Assembly (NCBI GenBank): GCA_025617745.1
Contig: CM046861.1
Span: 11,142,244-11,206,243, forward strand
DNA length: 64,000 bases
Direction of reading: 5' to 3'
Source of the DNA: Heliocidaris erythrogramma
Lineage: Eukaryota; Echinodermata; Echinoidea; Camarodonta; Echinometridae
Of the stretch, positions 11,599 to 22,725 are shown one piece after another (the stretch's first letter is position 1; each line of letters opens with the position of its first letter). The notes beneath the pieces were generated by a model. The model searched no databases and was not told the origin of the DNA. It saw nothing but the letters and a program-made list of their open reading frames with translations. The position numbers and the translations under genes are program-made.

Positions 11599-11851
11599 TT
11601 ATGCCAGTAGTCTTGACTACGGGACCCCTTCGAGAATTTAACACAAATAAGTCACAATATTGTGGGCACCCCCCGTAATCCTATTGTCCCCTTCGCCACC
11701 CACGCGCGTCAACACGCTACGGCCATCTTCCTCTTTTGCGAGCAACCCCAAGTAGAAACATGTTGCTTGCAAGTTGAGGGGAAGGAGGGAGGGTCATAGG
11801 TAGGTATATAGATTTATATAGTAAATAAGAAAATCAGTGCTGATTTTACAA
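11599..11851 (+). repeat. DIRS right end: leader copy plus right terminal repeat
   Basis: The leader copy runs to about 11735, followed by a short G-rich spacer and the right terminal repeat 11797-11851. The inner part of the terminal repeat mirrors the left end; the outer ~25 nt (agaaaatcagtgctgatttt then acaa) are the right-only extension typical of DIRS. Confidence 0.85.
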
Positions 11852-12010
11852 TTTGCACGCACCAGAGGTACGCGTACGCGCAGCTCAGCCGTGCTTTAAA
11901 GCCTTTTTGCAGTGCGTTTATCACTTTTTTTTGCACGGTCACATGGTGTTATTTGACCAATCAGGATGGCTACATTCTTGAACCCGTTTTATAAACTTTA
12001 ATAGTATATA
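11852..12010. mobile_element. MITE, right part, after the DIRS insertion
   Basis: Starts tttgcacgcaccagaggta and ends ttgaacccgttttataaact and taatagtata. The end is inverted relative to ttttataaaacgggt in the left part. It corresponds to 44782-44935 of the uninterrupted copy. Confidence 0.85.
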
Positions 12011-14278
12011 GTGTATATATTAAAATACACGATGTGATTGGTTAGATTCGCATCATGTGATGTGCAAAAAATTTGTTATAGTGCACAATTGTGCACTATA
12101 ACTTTGATTTTTGCACGGGAAATCCTATGTTAAATGAATAGGGGATAAGTCATTATGGGGGTCTATTTACTATAACAATTGGTGCATGTTAGAACAGGGC
12201 AATATGTGGTATCTCCCTGGTTACACCATAAGTAATTGTGCATTAGCTGAGGGTATCAATAGAAGTGATTAACCCATTGTCTATCCTGTTCCATCCGCAA
12301 AGGGTTAATTGGTCCCATGCTGATACTGGATATTGATAACATCCTCTTGTCTTCGATGCAACTCTGTTTCGGTTGAAAATACTGAGAACGATACGGAACA
12401 CAAAACGCAATTCATACGGCTAGATGAACCTGCAAGTTTTTACCGGTTTACTCAACCAAGATAAGATAATCTTCTTCTTTTCTTTTAAATAAAAAAAATA
12501 AAAGACCTATCGATATTATCACCATTGTTTCTAAACAGACATCCTGACAACAAGATACACATGTATTTTGCTCCAAATTTGAGAAATTTAAATAGCTTGT
12601 ATGTTAAAAGCCAGAAGGAAAACTTGTCGAGTTGTTGATACTTTTATATCTCAGTAGGCAACGGCCTATACACTGATCTCACTGAAAAGGGACCTATATA
12701 GCTGTAACTTTGTTATGCATTTGTTATTTAGAATTTTGTTTACTAACAAATGCAGACAAAACAAGGCCATCTCTGTAAGGTAAGCTGTTTTTCGATCTGC
12801 TCTTACCGTACATGTACTTTTGAAAGCTGGTGTTTGGAAGTACTCAATGAAAACTAGGAGAAGTGATTAAATATTGGGCGTATCGTTTTCGTGAATTAAA
12901 TGCTTTGGAGTGGGCATTTCTTGACCTTGTTAACATAGCAAATGTCAAAATACATTGATGTTAACACAAAGGATGTTTTTATAATAGTGGAAATCTTCCT
13001 CAAAGTTTGAGTATTGAAGTGTTTACCAGGGGCAGGTAAGGGTAGCTCTGTAGCTCTTTACATCGTTACATGATGGCAAATGATATTATTTTCAAAGGAA
13101 TACTAGTGTTGATATTGTGCTCATATCCATGTTTATGTACTCTGGTTGGATGGAGGTTAAGTTCAAATTAGTCTTGCTTGAGTTTAGTTGGAGAGCATAT
13201 AGTTTATAGAAGGCAGTGACTTTGTTAACAAGTGTTAAGCTATATAGGAAAAGGATATGATGCATTGCTTCCACAAAGAATGGAAGTTTATATTTCCTCA
13301 AGGTTTCTGACAGTGTCTTGTGGGGTTCACAAAACTGATTCAAGCGTTTGCAAGGCAGGTATCATGCAGGAAAAGAAACAAACAATTAAGGAAAGAGCCT
13401 GCGCTGACCCATGTCTTCCAGAAAATTATATCTTTTTAGAGAATACTTCAGAAATTGTTCCATAGATATACTGTCTTCCAAGAGCGAGAAGGAGGTTGAC
13501 TCACATTTGCATCTCACAAAACTGTCATAATTCCTAGCTGAGACCCAAATTAAAAATTTAAGACGAGTTTCAGTGGGATGCTCACGAAGTTGACTGTAGA
13601 CAGTTTCGTGAAATGATGCCATGCTTCTCATTGAATAATACATTCTTCCCCACTTTCCTTTGTCCCTTTAAAACTCCAATTTGCCTTTAACGAGAGCATT
13701 CCTTTGCCTTGCTTCCCAAGTTATCAAGCGGACATGACAGATGAGTACTAGTTCATGGACAGTAATGAAAAGCAAAAATTAGATGTACCAAGAGCACATT
13801 TATCGTTCCATTTTTCATTATCCAAGAGCAAGCCATGGAATCTTCTGGAAATTACCCCAACAGCTTATTTGCTGTAGTTTACAGAAGTAAGTTATCAAGT
13901 ACATCAATTTCAAAGAATAATTTGTAAGTCCTGCATTATCAAAGTGCCAGTTCCTAATAGAATTTGGGACTAAAATTGTCATTCCAGTTACCTCAAAATA
14001 GTATCGAATATATCTTTTTTTTAAATGTAAAGTAGTAGATTTAAAGGGAACTGAGATTCGTATCAAAATATTTTGAAATGTGTCTTTACATTAAGTAAAC
14101 TCAACTAAAGTTTGTAAATGCTGTGGTAATTGTAAGCTTAGGCCAATTCTATGCAAGTGGCTTTACACATACTTAAATGCCTGTTGAGAAGAAGTTATTC
14201 AGTTCCTGTTAAAGTAAGTTCCTTGACCTGTATGCAGAGATACCCACATTCTATTTCATTACACCTCAAGATATCTCA
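12011..14278. other. No gene recognised; one 26-bp palindrome
   Basis: A perfect 26-bp palindrome centred at 12088/12089 (half gtgcacaatt). The rest is AT-rich; a half copy of the hairpin family (taaaagccagaagg) lies at 12604. Open frames at 13092-13643 and 13818-14066 have no recognisable motifs. Confidence 0.55.
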
Positions 14279-14480
14279 TCTGAATTGAATTGAATTGAAT
14301 TGAATTGAATTGAATTGAATTTATTGTCCTCAACGGAAATTCTTTTTACAGCGGATATGAACAATTGACACTTCAAACATGATTATAACAGAAATAATTA
14401 CATTACTGTACGAATATGTAACATACATATTATTCCATGCCCCTTCCTCCCCAATCCTCCATTCCATCCCTAAATCTAGC
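14279..14480 (-). mobile_element. LINE/SINE 3' end with (AATTC)n tail
   Basis: Eight units of gaatt at 14279-14322, then ttattgtcctcaacggaaat and about 150 bp of AT-rich sequence ending near ccatccctaaatctagct. Read on the minus strand this is a 3' UTR closing ggacaataaattcaattc, a usual L2-type tail. No RT remains beside it. Confidence 0.55.
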
Positions 14481-14574
14481 TGTGCTCTTCAAAAAGCATC
14501 ACAGTTCGAAACTAGAATTGCAATCGTATCAGAACGATGTGCATAGATTGACGTCTGTATTTTGCATGTCATTG

Positions 14575-14840
14575 AACAGTAAAATAAAAAGCATCTCTTA
14601 AACTATCTATAGCAATTTGTTTGAAGTCTGTAGCATCTAGAATAGTGTAGATAGGCAAAATCGAACAAAAGGTACGAAACACAGACAAAATGGCGCCTGG
14701 ACGGTCATGCATGAGTGATTCCGGAAAATGAAGAGTTCAGTGCATTACATGGCATGCCAAGGAACATGCATACGAAATTTAAATCGAAATGGACAAGGGG
14801 AAAGGACCTAGACAGTGATCACAAGCACTGCATGCAAAAC
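14575..14840. repeat. Direct repeat, copy 1
   Basis: Shares with 15715-15995 the blocks gacaaaatggcgcctggac, ggtcatgcatgagtga, aaggaacatgcatacgaaat and acaaggggaaaggacctaga. Both copies are in the same orientation, about 1.14 kb apart. Confidence 0.8.
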
Positions 14841-15714
14841 AAATTGGCCACAATGGAAATCTGGCCCGGATGGCATGCCATAGTTCCTTGGTAGTGGCAT
14901 CTATGCAGGATATAAAATTGCGATAACCTATTTGCCCCATAGACAATACGTGTAATACATGTGCAGGATCCGTATAATGACCTGACTTCAATCGCGATTT
15001 ACTCAAAATATTCTGTGAGACCATATATCTTTTTTTGCATCCCTGACGAGGGAATTTCATTACGGTCATTGTGAGCCAACTGCAACTAGCGCGCCATTTA
15101 AAATAAGCATATTATGCAATATTATGTAATGCATAGTAAATTAAGGTTTTTGCGTAATATCTTCGCGATGACGTCATCGATTTCATCCAAATTTGGTTAA
15201 CAGTTGTCAAATACGAAAATACACATACCCACCAAATTTCAAAGACGTACGATGAATGTTCACAAAATTAGAGCAAGTTGTCTATATTTCAGCATTTATG
15301 CAAATATTGTGATTTTCAAGTGCAATTTTCTCAAAGTCGGTCAGTGATGAGGTATATATTTTTTTATTTGGCTGAAAAGGGTATATCTTGAAGTATCTAA
15401 ATCCAAAAAAGGGTACGGGTTTACCCAGGTATGACGGAGATACGGCCACATGAAGAGAGCCGTTTTGAAAACTTTAGAGGGCGCTGTTTATATAATGCGT
15501 AGTCAGAAATGCACGTAATTAGGCAGACATGTGTGCAACGACAAGACCAAGACATGGTAAAAGTTTGGGACAAAATTCGATTCATATGACAAAGTTATAG
15601 GAATTTTTAATATTCGGGAGTGAAAATTTCAAGAAATTTCGCATTTTTCAATATGGCGGATTTCGGACTTAAATTTACAGTGTGAAGATGGCATTTTTCG
15701 TATTAATTTTTTTA

Positions 15715-15995
15715 TTAGAATGTAAAAAGCAACTCTTGGACAATCTACAGGAATTTGTTAGAAGTCTGTAGGATGTAGGATAGCTGAGATAGGCAAGGAC
15801 AACAAAAGGCATGAAAATGGCCCCAAAAAGGCATGAAAACGGACAAAATGGCGCCTGGACGGTCATGCATGAGTGAGTTCGAAAAACGAAGACCTCAGTG
15901 ACCTTGAAGGGATGCCAAGGAACATGCATACGAAATTTGAAATGAAATAGACAAGGGGAAAGGACCTAGACAGAGCTCACAAACACCCTGTGCAA
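15715..15995. repeat. Direct repeat, copy 2
   Basis: See copy 1 at 14575. Here the unit has an internal duplication of aaaaggcatgaaaa, and a GAA microsatellite starts just after it. The spacer between the copies also has aatatggcggatttcgg-type sequence, suggesting one larger decayed element. Confidence 0.8.
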
Positions 15996-16010
15996 AACGA
16001 ATGGGGTCTG

Positions 16011-16063
16011 AGGAAGAAGAAGAAAAAGAAGAAGAAGAAGAAGAAGAAGAAAAAGAAGAATAA
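16011..16063. repeat. (GAA)n microsatellite
   Basis: gaagaagaagaaaaagaaga-type tract. Followed at 16145-16170 by a C run of about 26 nt and at 16313-16332 by another of about 20 nt. Confidence 0.9.
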
Positions 16064-16137
16064 GAATGCAGAACGCGAACGAGAATAGAAGATTGACTGA
16101 CGTCAATCTAATAACATGTGTGATTTATTCCTATGAA

Positions 16138-16169
<32 letters not shown>

Positions 16170-16333
16170 GAGGCCATAGTCAAGTCAAAACAAGTCTCCA
16201 AGACACCATAATAAAAGCATTTATCAACGACAAGCAATGAAAGTCAAGACTAAAATATTTGTATACTAACAATTACAATATGCATCCTCTGCAGTAGCTT
16301 GACCGCTATTCCCCCCCCCCCCCCCCCCCCCCT

Positions 16334-17179
16334 CTATCTAGTAGCATTACAATTGAATGTATGGATGGAATCTGGGATGAATGAATGTCGAAATCTTGCG
16401 CGATTAGTACGTGGAACACAGAGACGGACGCCTGACCTATTGAAATTATATTCCTGAAACAAAGGATGTGATGGATCCTTCATTATCTTCTCAGCCTTGG
16501 CAAGAATTCTTTCGACATAGATTGAATCAATCATGGATAGTTCAGTATCAATAATCTTTTGAGCAATCTTCCGTGGCTGATCAATTTTTGTCTTATCCTG
16601 TTTTGTTAAGTTTCCATGGAAGCAAATCAGGTTAAATGTTAGAACTGATTGTATAATCGATTTATAAAATAAAACTAACAATGTTTTGTCCAAAGAAAGT
16701 TTGTTTAATTTACGAATAAAAAAGAGCCTTTGATTTGCTTTCTTGTGGATCATGTTTGTGTTTGCAGACCAGTCTAGATTATTTGTGATTTTTGTGCCAA
16801 GGTATTTGTATTCAGTAACTTGTTCTACCGGGTTGCCATGAATGAAAAGTGTAGTGTGATCGGCCCGTTTTTTCCTGAAATCTATTATCATTTCTTTAGT
16901 TTTGGTGACATTTAACTGAAGATAATGAGAATCACACCACTGAACAAAACGGTCGACAACTGAGAAATAAAAGTGAGGATTGTCTGAATTTAAATACCCC
17001 GTTATCACCGTATCGTCGGCGTATTTGATGATTTCGCACCCCTCACCTGTACTTGTGCAATCACTTGTGTATAATGAAAAAAGTGCGGGTGACAGCACAC
17101 ACCCCTGTGGAGCCCCTACGTTAACATGACGAACATTTGACATGATATGTCCAATCCTAACTCTCTGAGACCTATTTAA
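16334..17179 (-). pseudogene. LINE RT, C-terminal half
   Basis: About 270 codons with no internal stop: RSQRVRIGHIMSNVRH, GAPQGCVLSPALFSLYT, IKYADDTVI, QLNVTKTKEMIIDFRK, EYKYLGTKITN and a C-terminal domain ending FRHSFIPDSIHTF. The catalytic YADD is intact. The upstream part of the domain is separated by the 931-bp insertion at 17180-18110. Confidence 0.9.
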
Positions 17180-18110
17180 AGTAGATATTCAAAGAAAATC
17201 ACAAATATGGCAATTAATGTATCACTAGAAACTGGGAAGCTTACAGATGGCAATCTTATAAGTTTTATGTCAACTGCGTATCTGGTGATTATAAAGACAA
17301 CACAAATAAAAGCTCTTCTCAGCATCTGGAATATCCGAGGATTCGCCAGAAATATAGCGATGTTTTGATGTCGTCACACTCGGGATCGATCCTGCTTAAG
17401 CAGACAACGTCCTATAATGAATGAACGTAATTGCAATGCAATTATTTATCAAATTATAAAGAGTTTGGTGTATTTAAACATGACCTTATTTCACACCATT
17501 ATAAAGGGAAAGTGAAACTGATTCTGATAGCTAAAACCGTTTGATTGTAAATACATAGGAGAAGGGTCAATGATCAATGAAATAAACCCCACTTTCAAAT
17601 TGAAAAGCCCTCCGAATAATAGCAGGATGGTATTCGTTCCCTCTTGAAACGCCGAACATGCCCCGGTGCAAACAGCTGAAAATACAATGGCGTCTTATTT
17701 TGTTTACAAGTGACTGATTCCTTTATTTTTTAACGCTGCATTTTTCATCAAAATAATACCATACACGAAGTTAAGAGTGAGGCAACAGACTAACATTAAG
17801 ACTGACGCTAGTGAAGGAAGAGAAATAAGTGAAGAGGAGATGACAAAATAGGCTCTGAAAAATGTGTAAGATGTTATGGGACATCGTCTGCTTAGCCAGG
17901 ACTGGTCCAGGGTGTGTCGTCACATATCTCAGCAGCGTTCGAGGAGCTCTTCAGCTGCTATATCGGGGGCTGTATTTTACCGTTTTATAATTGATAATAA
18001 TCATTACTTCAAATGTTTCCAAGCGTTGAATTTGGATAACCTTGTTTAATTTATGCCATCTATGCAATAATAAGTATTAAGCCAATATTTAAAATCATCA
18101 ACGTTCTACT
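17180..18110. mobile_element. 931-bp TTAA-flanked DNA transposon, non-autonomous
   Basis: Flanked by TTAA at 17176-17179 and 18111-18114, with terminal inverted bases agtaga/tctact. Subterminal inverted similarity: around 17370-17410 (gtcgtcacactc ... gatcctgcttaagcagac) is mirrored at 17880-17925 (gtctgcttagccaggactgg ... gtgtcgtcac). There is no ORF of note. TTAA duplication occurs in piggyBac and Kolobok families; the termini do not let me choose. Confidence 0.8.
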
Positions 18111-18623
18111 TTAACAAAAAATCATGAATTAACAAAATAATCCTGGCGTTAACTGCCATCCCTTCGAGTTTCTCAATTAATAAATGAGGAACTAAAGTAT
18201 TGAAGGCGCTAGAGAAATCAACGAATGTGGATCTAATATGTGTCTTAGCCATGTCTAAGTGTTTATACGCCTTGTGTAAAAATAACAGCACGGCGTCCTC
18301 GACCCCCTTTTTCTCTCTATATGCAAATTGCAATGGATCCAGATGAAATTTTGTTTGTTTCAATAGACATTGTAACAAAAATGTTTCAAAACATTTCATA
18401 ACTGAGCTAGTCAAGGCGACTGGTCTAAAATCATTCAACTCGAGTGCATTTCTTATCTTTGGAACAGGAACAACAAATGAAGCTTTCCATAAATTTGGAA
18501 TAACGCCATGATCTATACATTTCTGAAATAACCTTGTGAAAACTCCCGCTAATTGATCTTTACAAAGCTTCAATACTTTATTACTAAGGTAATCTGGACC
18601 TGGGGCTTTTTGTACCTTCACTC
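18111..18623 (-). pseudogene. LINE RT, N-terminal part
   Basis: Open frame reading KVQKAPGPDYLSNKVLKL, VVPVPKIRNALELNDFRP, LLDPLQFAYR-like HLDPLQFAYREKKGVEDA and RSTFVDFSSAFNTLVPHL, ending IHDFL at the TTAA. Upstream bases beyond 18623 belong to the nested hAT-like MITE, so the ORF appearing to start at 18675 is chimeric. Confidence 0.9.
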
Positions 18624-18754
18624 CAAGGCCGTACGCAGAAATTTTTTCCTGGGGGGGCAAGATGATCGCTTTCAAAGGAACCCATAACTTGAAGTCTAAA
18701 ACCCAATTTAAAAAAAGTATGATTTTGAAATTTCTGGGGGGGCAACTGCCACCC

Positions 18755-18793
<39 letters not shown>

Positions 18794-18808
18794 CTGCGTA
18801 CGGCATTG
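18624..18808. mobile_element. hAT-like MITE, 185 bp, with 8-bp target duplication
   Basis: Termini caaggccgtacgcag and ctgcgtacggcattg are inverted (14 of 15). Both sides carry cttcactc (18616-18623 and 18809-18816), an 8-bp duplication as made by hAT transposases. Inside is a long C run (about 34 nt at 18759-18792) and ctgggggggcaa twice. Removing the element with one duplication rejoins the LINE RT frame (FSRVK then VQKAPGPD). Confidence 0.9.
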
Positions 18809-18855
18809 CTTCACTCTACTAAAAAGTAACCTAACATCATGCTCAGTGACTGGTC

Positions 18856-21420
18856 ATTAATTGGAAACCAATTTCAATTTCATTTTCATTCTCATTTCCC
18901 CAAGACTGTATACCCTCATAATCATCAAATTACTTGCAGTAAGTGAAAGTAGCAATCCTAGAGATCATTTAGGAGCATTTTCTAAACATACAGGAACTCT
19001 TGATAATCTATGTAGGTTTTCATGAAACACTGAAAGTAAACAAACATAAGCTGTTAAAGTTACTGATAGTAATATGATATTGTTTTATCAATTTCAGCAC
19101 CCTCTGTACACATCAACACTTTCAAGACAATTGACCACAATTTGTGGTTTGGCTCACTAACTTTTGATTCAGGGCTCTAAAAAATATACCAGATCAGTAG
19201 AACAAGCAAATATTTCTGCACACACTATGTCCATTTTTGTTGCATGACCATATTGCATTTGATGCCAGGAATTATTAAAAATGAGAATAAGTTTTAAAAT
19301 CCTTGAATTGGCAACACATTGAGAGCTTCAAAATCATTGTTTTTTATAAAAATTGGCAATTTTTTTTTAACTTTTCGACAAAATTCCTAACCATGTACAT
19401 TGTTTTCAATGACATTACATGTTATTGGAACCATGTAGCACTAAAATAAAAGGTAAAAATACCAACAAAATATGATCAATTTAGCCTTTAGATAATTCCT
19501 GTCCAGAAAGGGTTAACAACATTTACATGTACATGTACATTAGGAAAGTCGCAGATTGACCTTTTGTTCGAGAAAAAGGCTTAAAAATGTAACATAAAAT
19601 ACATGTTGATGATTATTTTGCACTATTGTATATAATATGGTACTTTTTTCTTCTCTTTTTAAGGACAATTTCACTTGAATTGCAAATTCTCAGAAGAATT
19701 GCAAAACCTCTTTAATAATAAAGCGATTGCCCAGAATTTGCTGAGTGAATGGCAATATATCAGTTAACAAGCCTTGGCAGGCATACTGATATTGTTACAA
19801 ATGTGACAGTCATTCAAAGAATTCCAAATCTCTTACAAATAAGTTAATCCCTGTTATTCTTTTCGTCTAACTGAATGATCTTTAATAATACATCTGTGAC
19901 TGTGGGGGAAATAACATTTAATGATTGGGTAGGCCTGTCATTCATTTCCGAGCTTTGTTGAAAGAGAATGTCATTGGAACTAAAATTGGAACACGATTAA
20001 ATGTAATTATTGCTGTTTTTTTAGTCTTTGATTTCATTTGACTTCTCTCTTATTGACGATGAAAAAAGAAATGAAATTGCTAGTGCAGAATTAAATTAAG
20101 AAGAAAAGACAGGTGTACTGTTGATGTATAGTTTGCAAAATGAAGTAAAAATTGAAATTTTGTCTGGAATTTTCACATTCTCTGCTCGAATTCTGGAGTT
20201 CATGTTGACATGATTAAGGATACAATCAATTAAAATTAGTTCCAGTCATGGTCATTAGGCATGCTATTCCACAGTCCTAATTACACCAAAAAAATGATAT
20301 TTTAGATTGACTGCAATACTGGTTCATCAAAACATGTTGCACCAAATGTGTTTGGGTTTTTTCAGGAGTAAAATAAATGACTCAAACCATTCTTCAATTG
20401 TACAAAACTACAACTTACATGTATGTCCTATACTTTTGCTGGTTATTCAAACCCTTTGAAAAACTAATCAATGTTATTGTTGAGTTGTATGTTCCTTCAT
20501 TGGAGTGGGATGACAATGGAATAAAATTGGATGGAAGTTACTTCTCTTTAGAATAAATGTCAATGTGGGATCAATAACCTCTTGAAGTTGATGATATAAC
20601 AGATCTGCTTCAATGTGTATAATTTATGCATGTTTATAGATAATTTAAGCTTGCATTACGCTTTTTCAACATATCAACAGCCTGTGATATAATGGAGTAA
20701 ATGAATGGAAGAAAGCATAGTGGATGATTGATTTTACCTGCCCTGTTGCAGATGAGTTCATTTTCATTTAACATGTATATTTACAATGGCTTATAATGCT
20801 GAGCATTTATGAGCCAAGTATTCAATCGGTTAAATTGTTTAAAACATTCCTATTTGCATCATTACATATGGAAAAGAGGATCCAAGAACACTCATGGATT
20901 TTGCAGTTTTACAGATAGGCCTACAGATTTTGAAACTTTATCTATAAAATGAAGACATCCCCCTTTTTTATTTATCAGCTTGATAAACCTCTTCATATTT
21001 TATAGCAGCACAGATGTATGAGTCATATTGACAATGAATGTTGTAATGAGGGTATTTGATTTCACATAAAATATGATAAGACCTGAAACATAAGTCAAAT
21101 TTCCTAGAAGATCAGGAATATTCTCACTATATCCTTGAATAGATACCACTTGAAATTCAGGGCAAAAATGATGATCACATAGAAGCTACGTGTATAAGAC
21201 ATTGTCTACAATATTTTTGTTGTATAGGATAGTTTTCCAGAAGATTGTAAGTGTGAATGGGGCTCATTTCTGTGGTGAAGTCATTCTGACATGGTACCCT
21301 GATACAGGTATTCAATTACATTAGAGGAGTATTGATAACAGGAATGTTCTCTGGAATATGATTCATTTCCTCCATGAAGGTCATTCATACATGAAGAGTT
21401 AAACCAGTATTAAATAAAAC
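18856..21420. other. No gene recognised (probable upstream Myo18 intron)
   Basis: AT-rich, with few open frames and no repeats that stood out. By position it should lie within or before an upstream Myo18 intron. Confidence 0.5.
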
Positions 21421-21571
21421 AGGGCCCTGTTTCATAAAACTTGTTATCAATAACAACTGCCTCATTTCTATGACAAATTTGCTATCAGCCAATCAGATGC
21501 AATCATTTCAGTAGCTTATAACAGTTATTGTAATTTGTCATTGATAACAAGTTTTATGGAACAGGGGCCCT
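21421..21571. mobile_element. Palindromic MITE, 'CCCTGTTTCATAAA' type
   Basis: agggccctgtttcataaaac at the left, gttttatggaacaggggccct-like at the right, with cttgttatcaataaca mirrored by ttgtcattgataacaag. The centre holds agccaatcagatgcaatc. Confidence 0.85.
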
Positions 21572-21648
21572 GAAGTACAAAGGCCAGTACTTGGACTTAT
21601 TTATGTTATCGGATACGGAAAGCTTTTGTCATTATTTTTATCTCGCAG

Positions 21649-21729
21649 TGGCAGTATTTTGAGGCGGTTTATTATGCCAGTGTGAATGAGGCTCGAAGGC
21701 TGCATGAAGCAGTCAATGACCTTACTAGA
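21649..21729 (+). CDS. Candidate 27-codon exon upstream of Myo18 exon 1
   Basis: A T-rich tract ending tctcgcag precedes an open 81-nt stretch, phase 0/0, ending at donor gtaagaag. It would encode WQYFEAVYYASVNEARRL, continuing HEAVNDLTR, and phase 0 fits exon 1. The sequence does not resemble the residues that precede VIQMF in relatives (which end YSEK), so it would have to be an alternative or unrelated exon. It could also be chance; no homology is claimed. Confidence 0.3.
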
Positions 21730-22267
21730 GTAAGAAGGAGAAATGTGATCCTAACAGGGCTAATGAAACACAATGGACAGGGTTACCTAATGTGATCAAA
21801 TTTATTGAGGCATCCATCTCGATTACATGATGACAGATTCACAGGTTTAGAGTGTTGTAGTAGGCAGGATGCAAGTTGCATCAAAAGTATTTCTTAAATG
21901 TGTAATACTAAAATGCCTCTGGCTTGCTGAAAACTTGACTGTGTGTGATATATCAGTATGATCAAGGAGCGATTGGTGGAGAGAGATGAAAAGAGAGAAA
22001 GAGAGAACATTAAAATAGGAAGAAAGTGAGAAGTACAGAAGTGAAGAAGGAAAGAAAGGTAATGGAGTGAAATTCCTTTGCATGATTTCATTTGTATTAA
22101 AATAAAAATATTGACAACCCACCTTCCCCAGACATGGGCAGCATCTCCCAAAATTTGCCAATATCCCAGTGAAATCCGTGTGTTAAAATTAAAATGTACA
22201 GTAATTTAATGGGATGTCAACAAACTTGTACTTACATGTATTGGAATTTGGAATGGACTATAATTGG

Positions 22268-22295
22268 ATTATTATTATTATTATTATTATTATGA
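22268..22295. repeat. (ATT)n microsatellite
   Basis: About nine tta units, 220 bp before Myo18 exon 1. Confidence 0.9.
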
Positions 22296-22514
22296 TAGTT
22301 TACGTGAAACAATACTCTGTTGCCCAGTATTATTGAAGCCAATGTTGAATAGCCAAAGCTTCTTTTTTTGTTGTTGTTTGTTCTTTGCATCATATAGTAA
22401 TAATTATTTCCCAATTACGTACTTATACCGTTTTATGTTTTACTGCAATAAAATCCACAACCAAGCATCAGCTTATTTTCCATCCATAATCGTTCTTTTT
22501 GTGTCTTTCCCCAG

Positions 22515-22725
22515 GTTATTCAGATGTTCCGAGGCTGCAAGTTGGAGGACATGCCCCCTCACATCTACGCCACTGCCCAGACGGCCTACCGTTCCATGCA
22601 GTCCACCCGTCAGGACCAATCCATTGTCTTCATGGGGAGGAGCGGAGGCGGTAAATCATGGAACGTCCGCCATGTCTTACAGTACTTGACCATCGTGTCT
22701 GGCACACACAACAATATTGTCACAG
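22515..22725 (+). CDS. Myo18: Myo18 exon 1 of window (P-loop)
   Basis: Acceptor ttccccag before 22515, donor gtgatt after 22725. Phase 0 in, phase 1 out. Starts VIQMFRGCKLEDMPPHIYA and carries SIVFMGRSGGGKSWNVRH, the ATP-binding P-loop with Ser in place of the usual Thr after Lys. The preceding motor exon of the family was not found. Confidence 0.95.

Larger units (their letters stand above)
7263..11851 (+). mobile_element. DIRS-type tyrosine-recombinase retrotransposon, near full length, decayed
   Basis: A 4589-bp element with the DIRS layout: left terminal repeat, gag-like frame, reverse transcriptase/RNase H, tyrosine recombinase, internal complementary region (ICR), right terminal repeat with a longer outer end. 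The ICR at 11505-11598 is the exact reverse complement of the right end joined to the left end, which fixes both boundaries. It sits inside a MITE whose unoccupied copy at 44780 reads gcgttttaag directly into tttgcacgc, so no target duplication was made, as known for recombinase-mediated insertion. Frameshifts and stops in RT and recombinase show it is inactive. Confidence 0.93.
16334..18855 (-). mobile_element. LINE (jockey/L2-type), RT only, split by two nested transposons
   Basis: The minus strand carries a reverse transcriptase in three pieces: about 18855-18817, 18623-18111 and 17179-16334. Motifs in order: APGPDYLSNKVLK, LNDFRPVALTS, STFVDFSSAFN (motif A), GAPQGCVLSP, IKYADDT (catalytic YADD), then EYKYLGTKI and the thumb, ending NATR at a stop at 16334. 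The frame stays open across both excision points if one copy of each target duplication is kept. The endonuclease is absent, so the copy is 5' truncated. Poly-C runs lie in the 3' flank. Confidence 0.9.

Noticed and set aside
18584..18814. ORF with a poly-Gly stretch
   Set aside because: Translation of the poly-C run in the nested hAT-like MITE.
21640..21720. Possible U4 snRNA fragment (gcagtggcagtat)
   Set aside because: Only this 13-mer resembles the U4 5' region; the rest of the molecule and an Sm site are absent.
22264..22689. 141-codon ORF crossing Myo18 exon 1
   Set aside because: Wrong frame relative to the myosin exon; begins in an ATT microsatellite.
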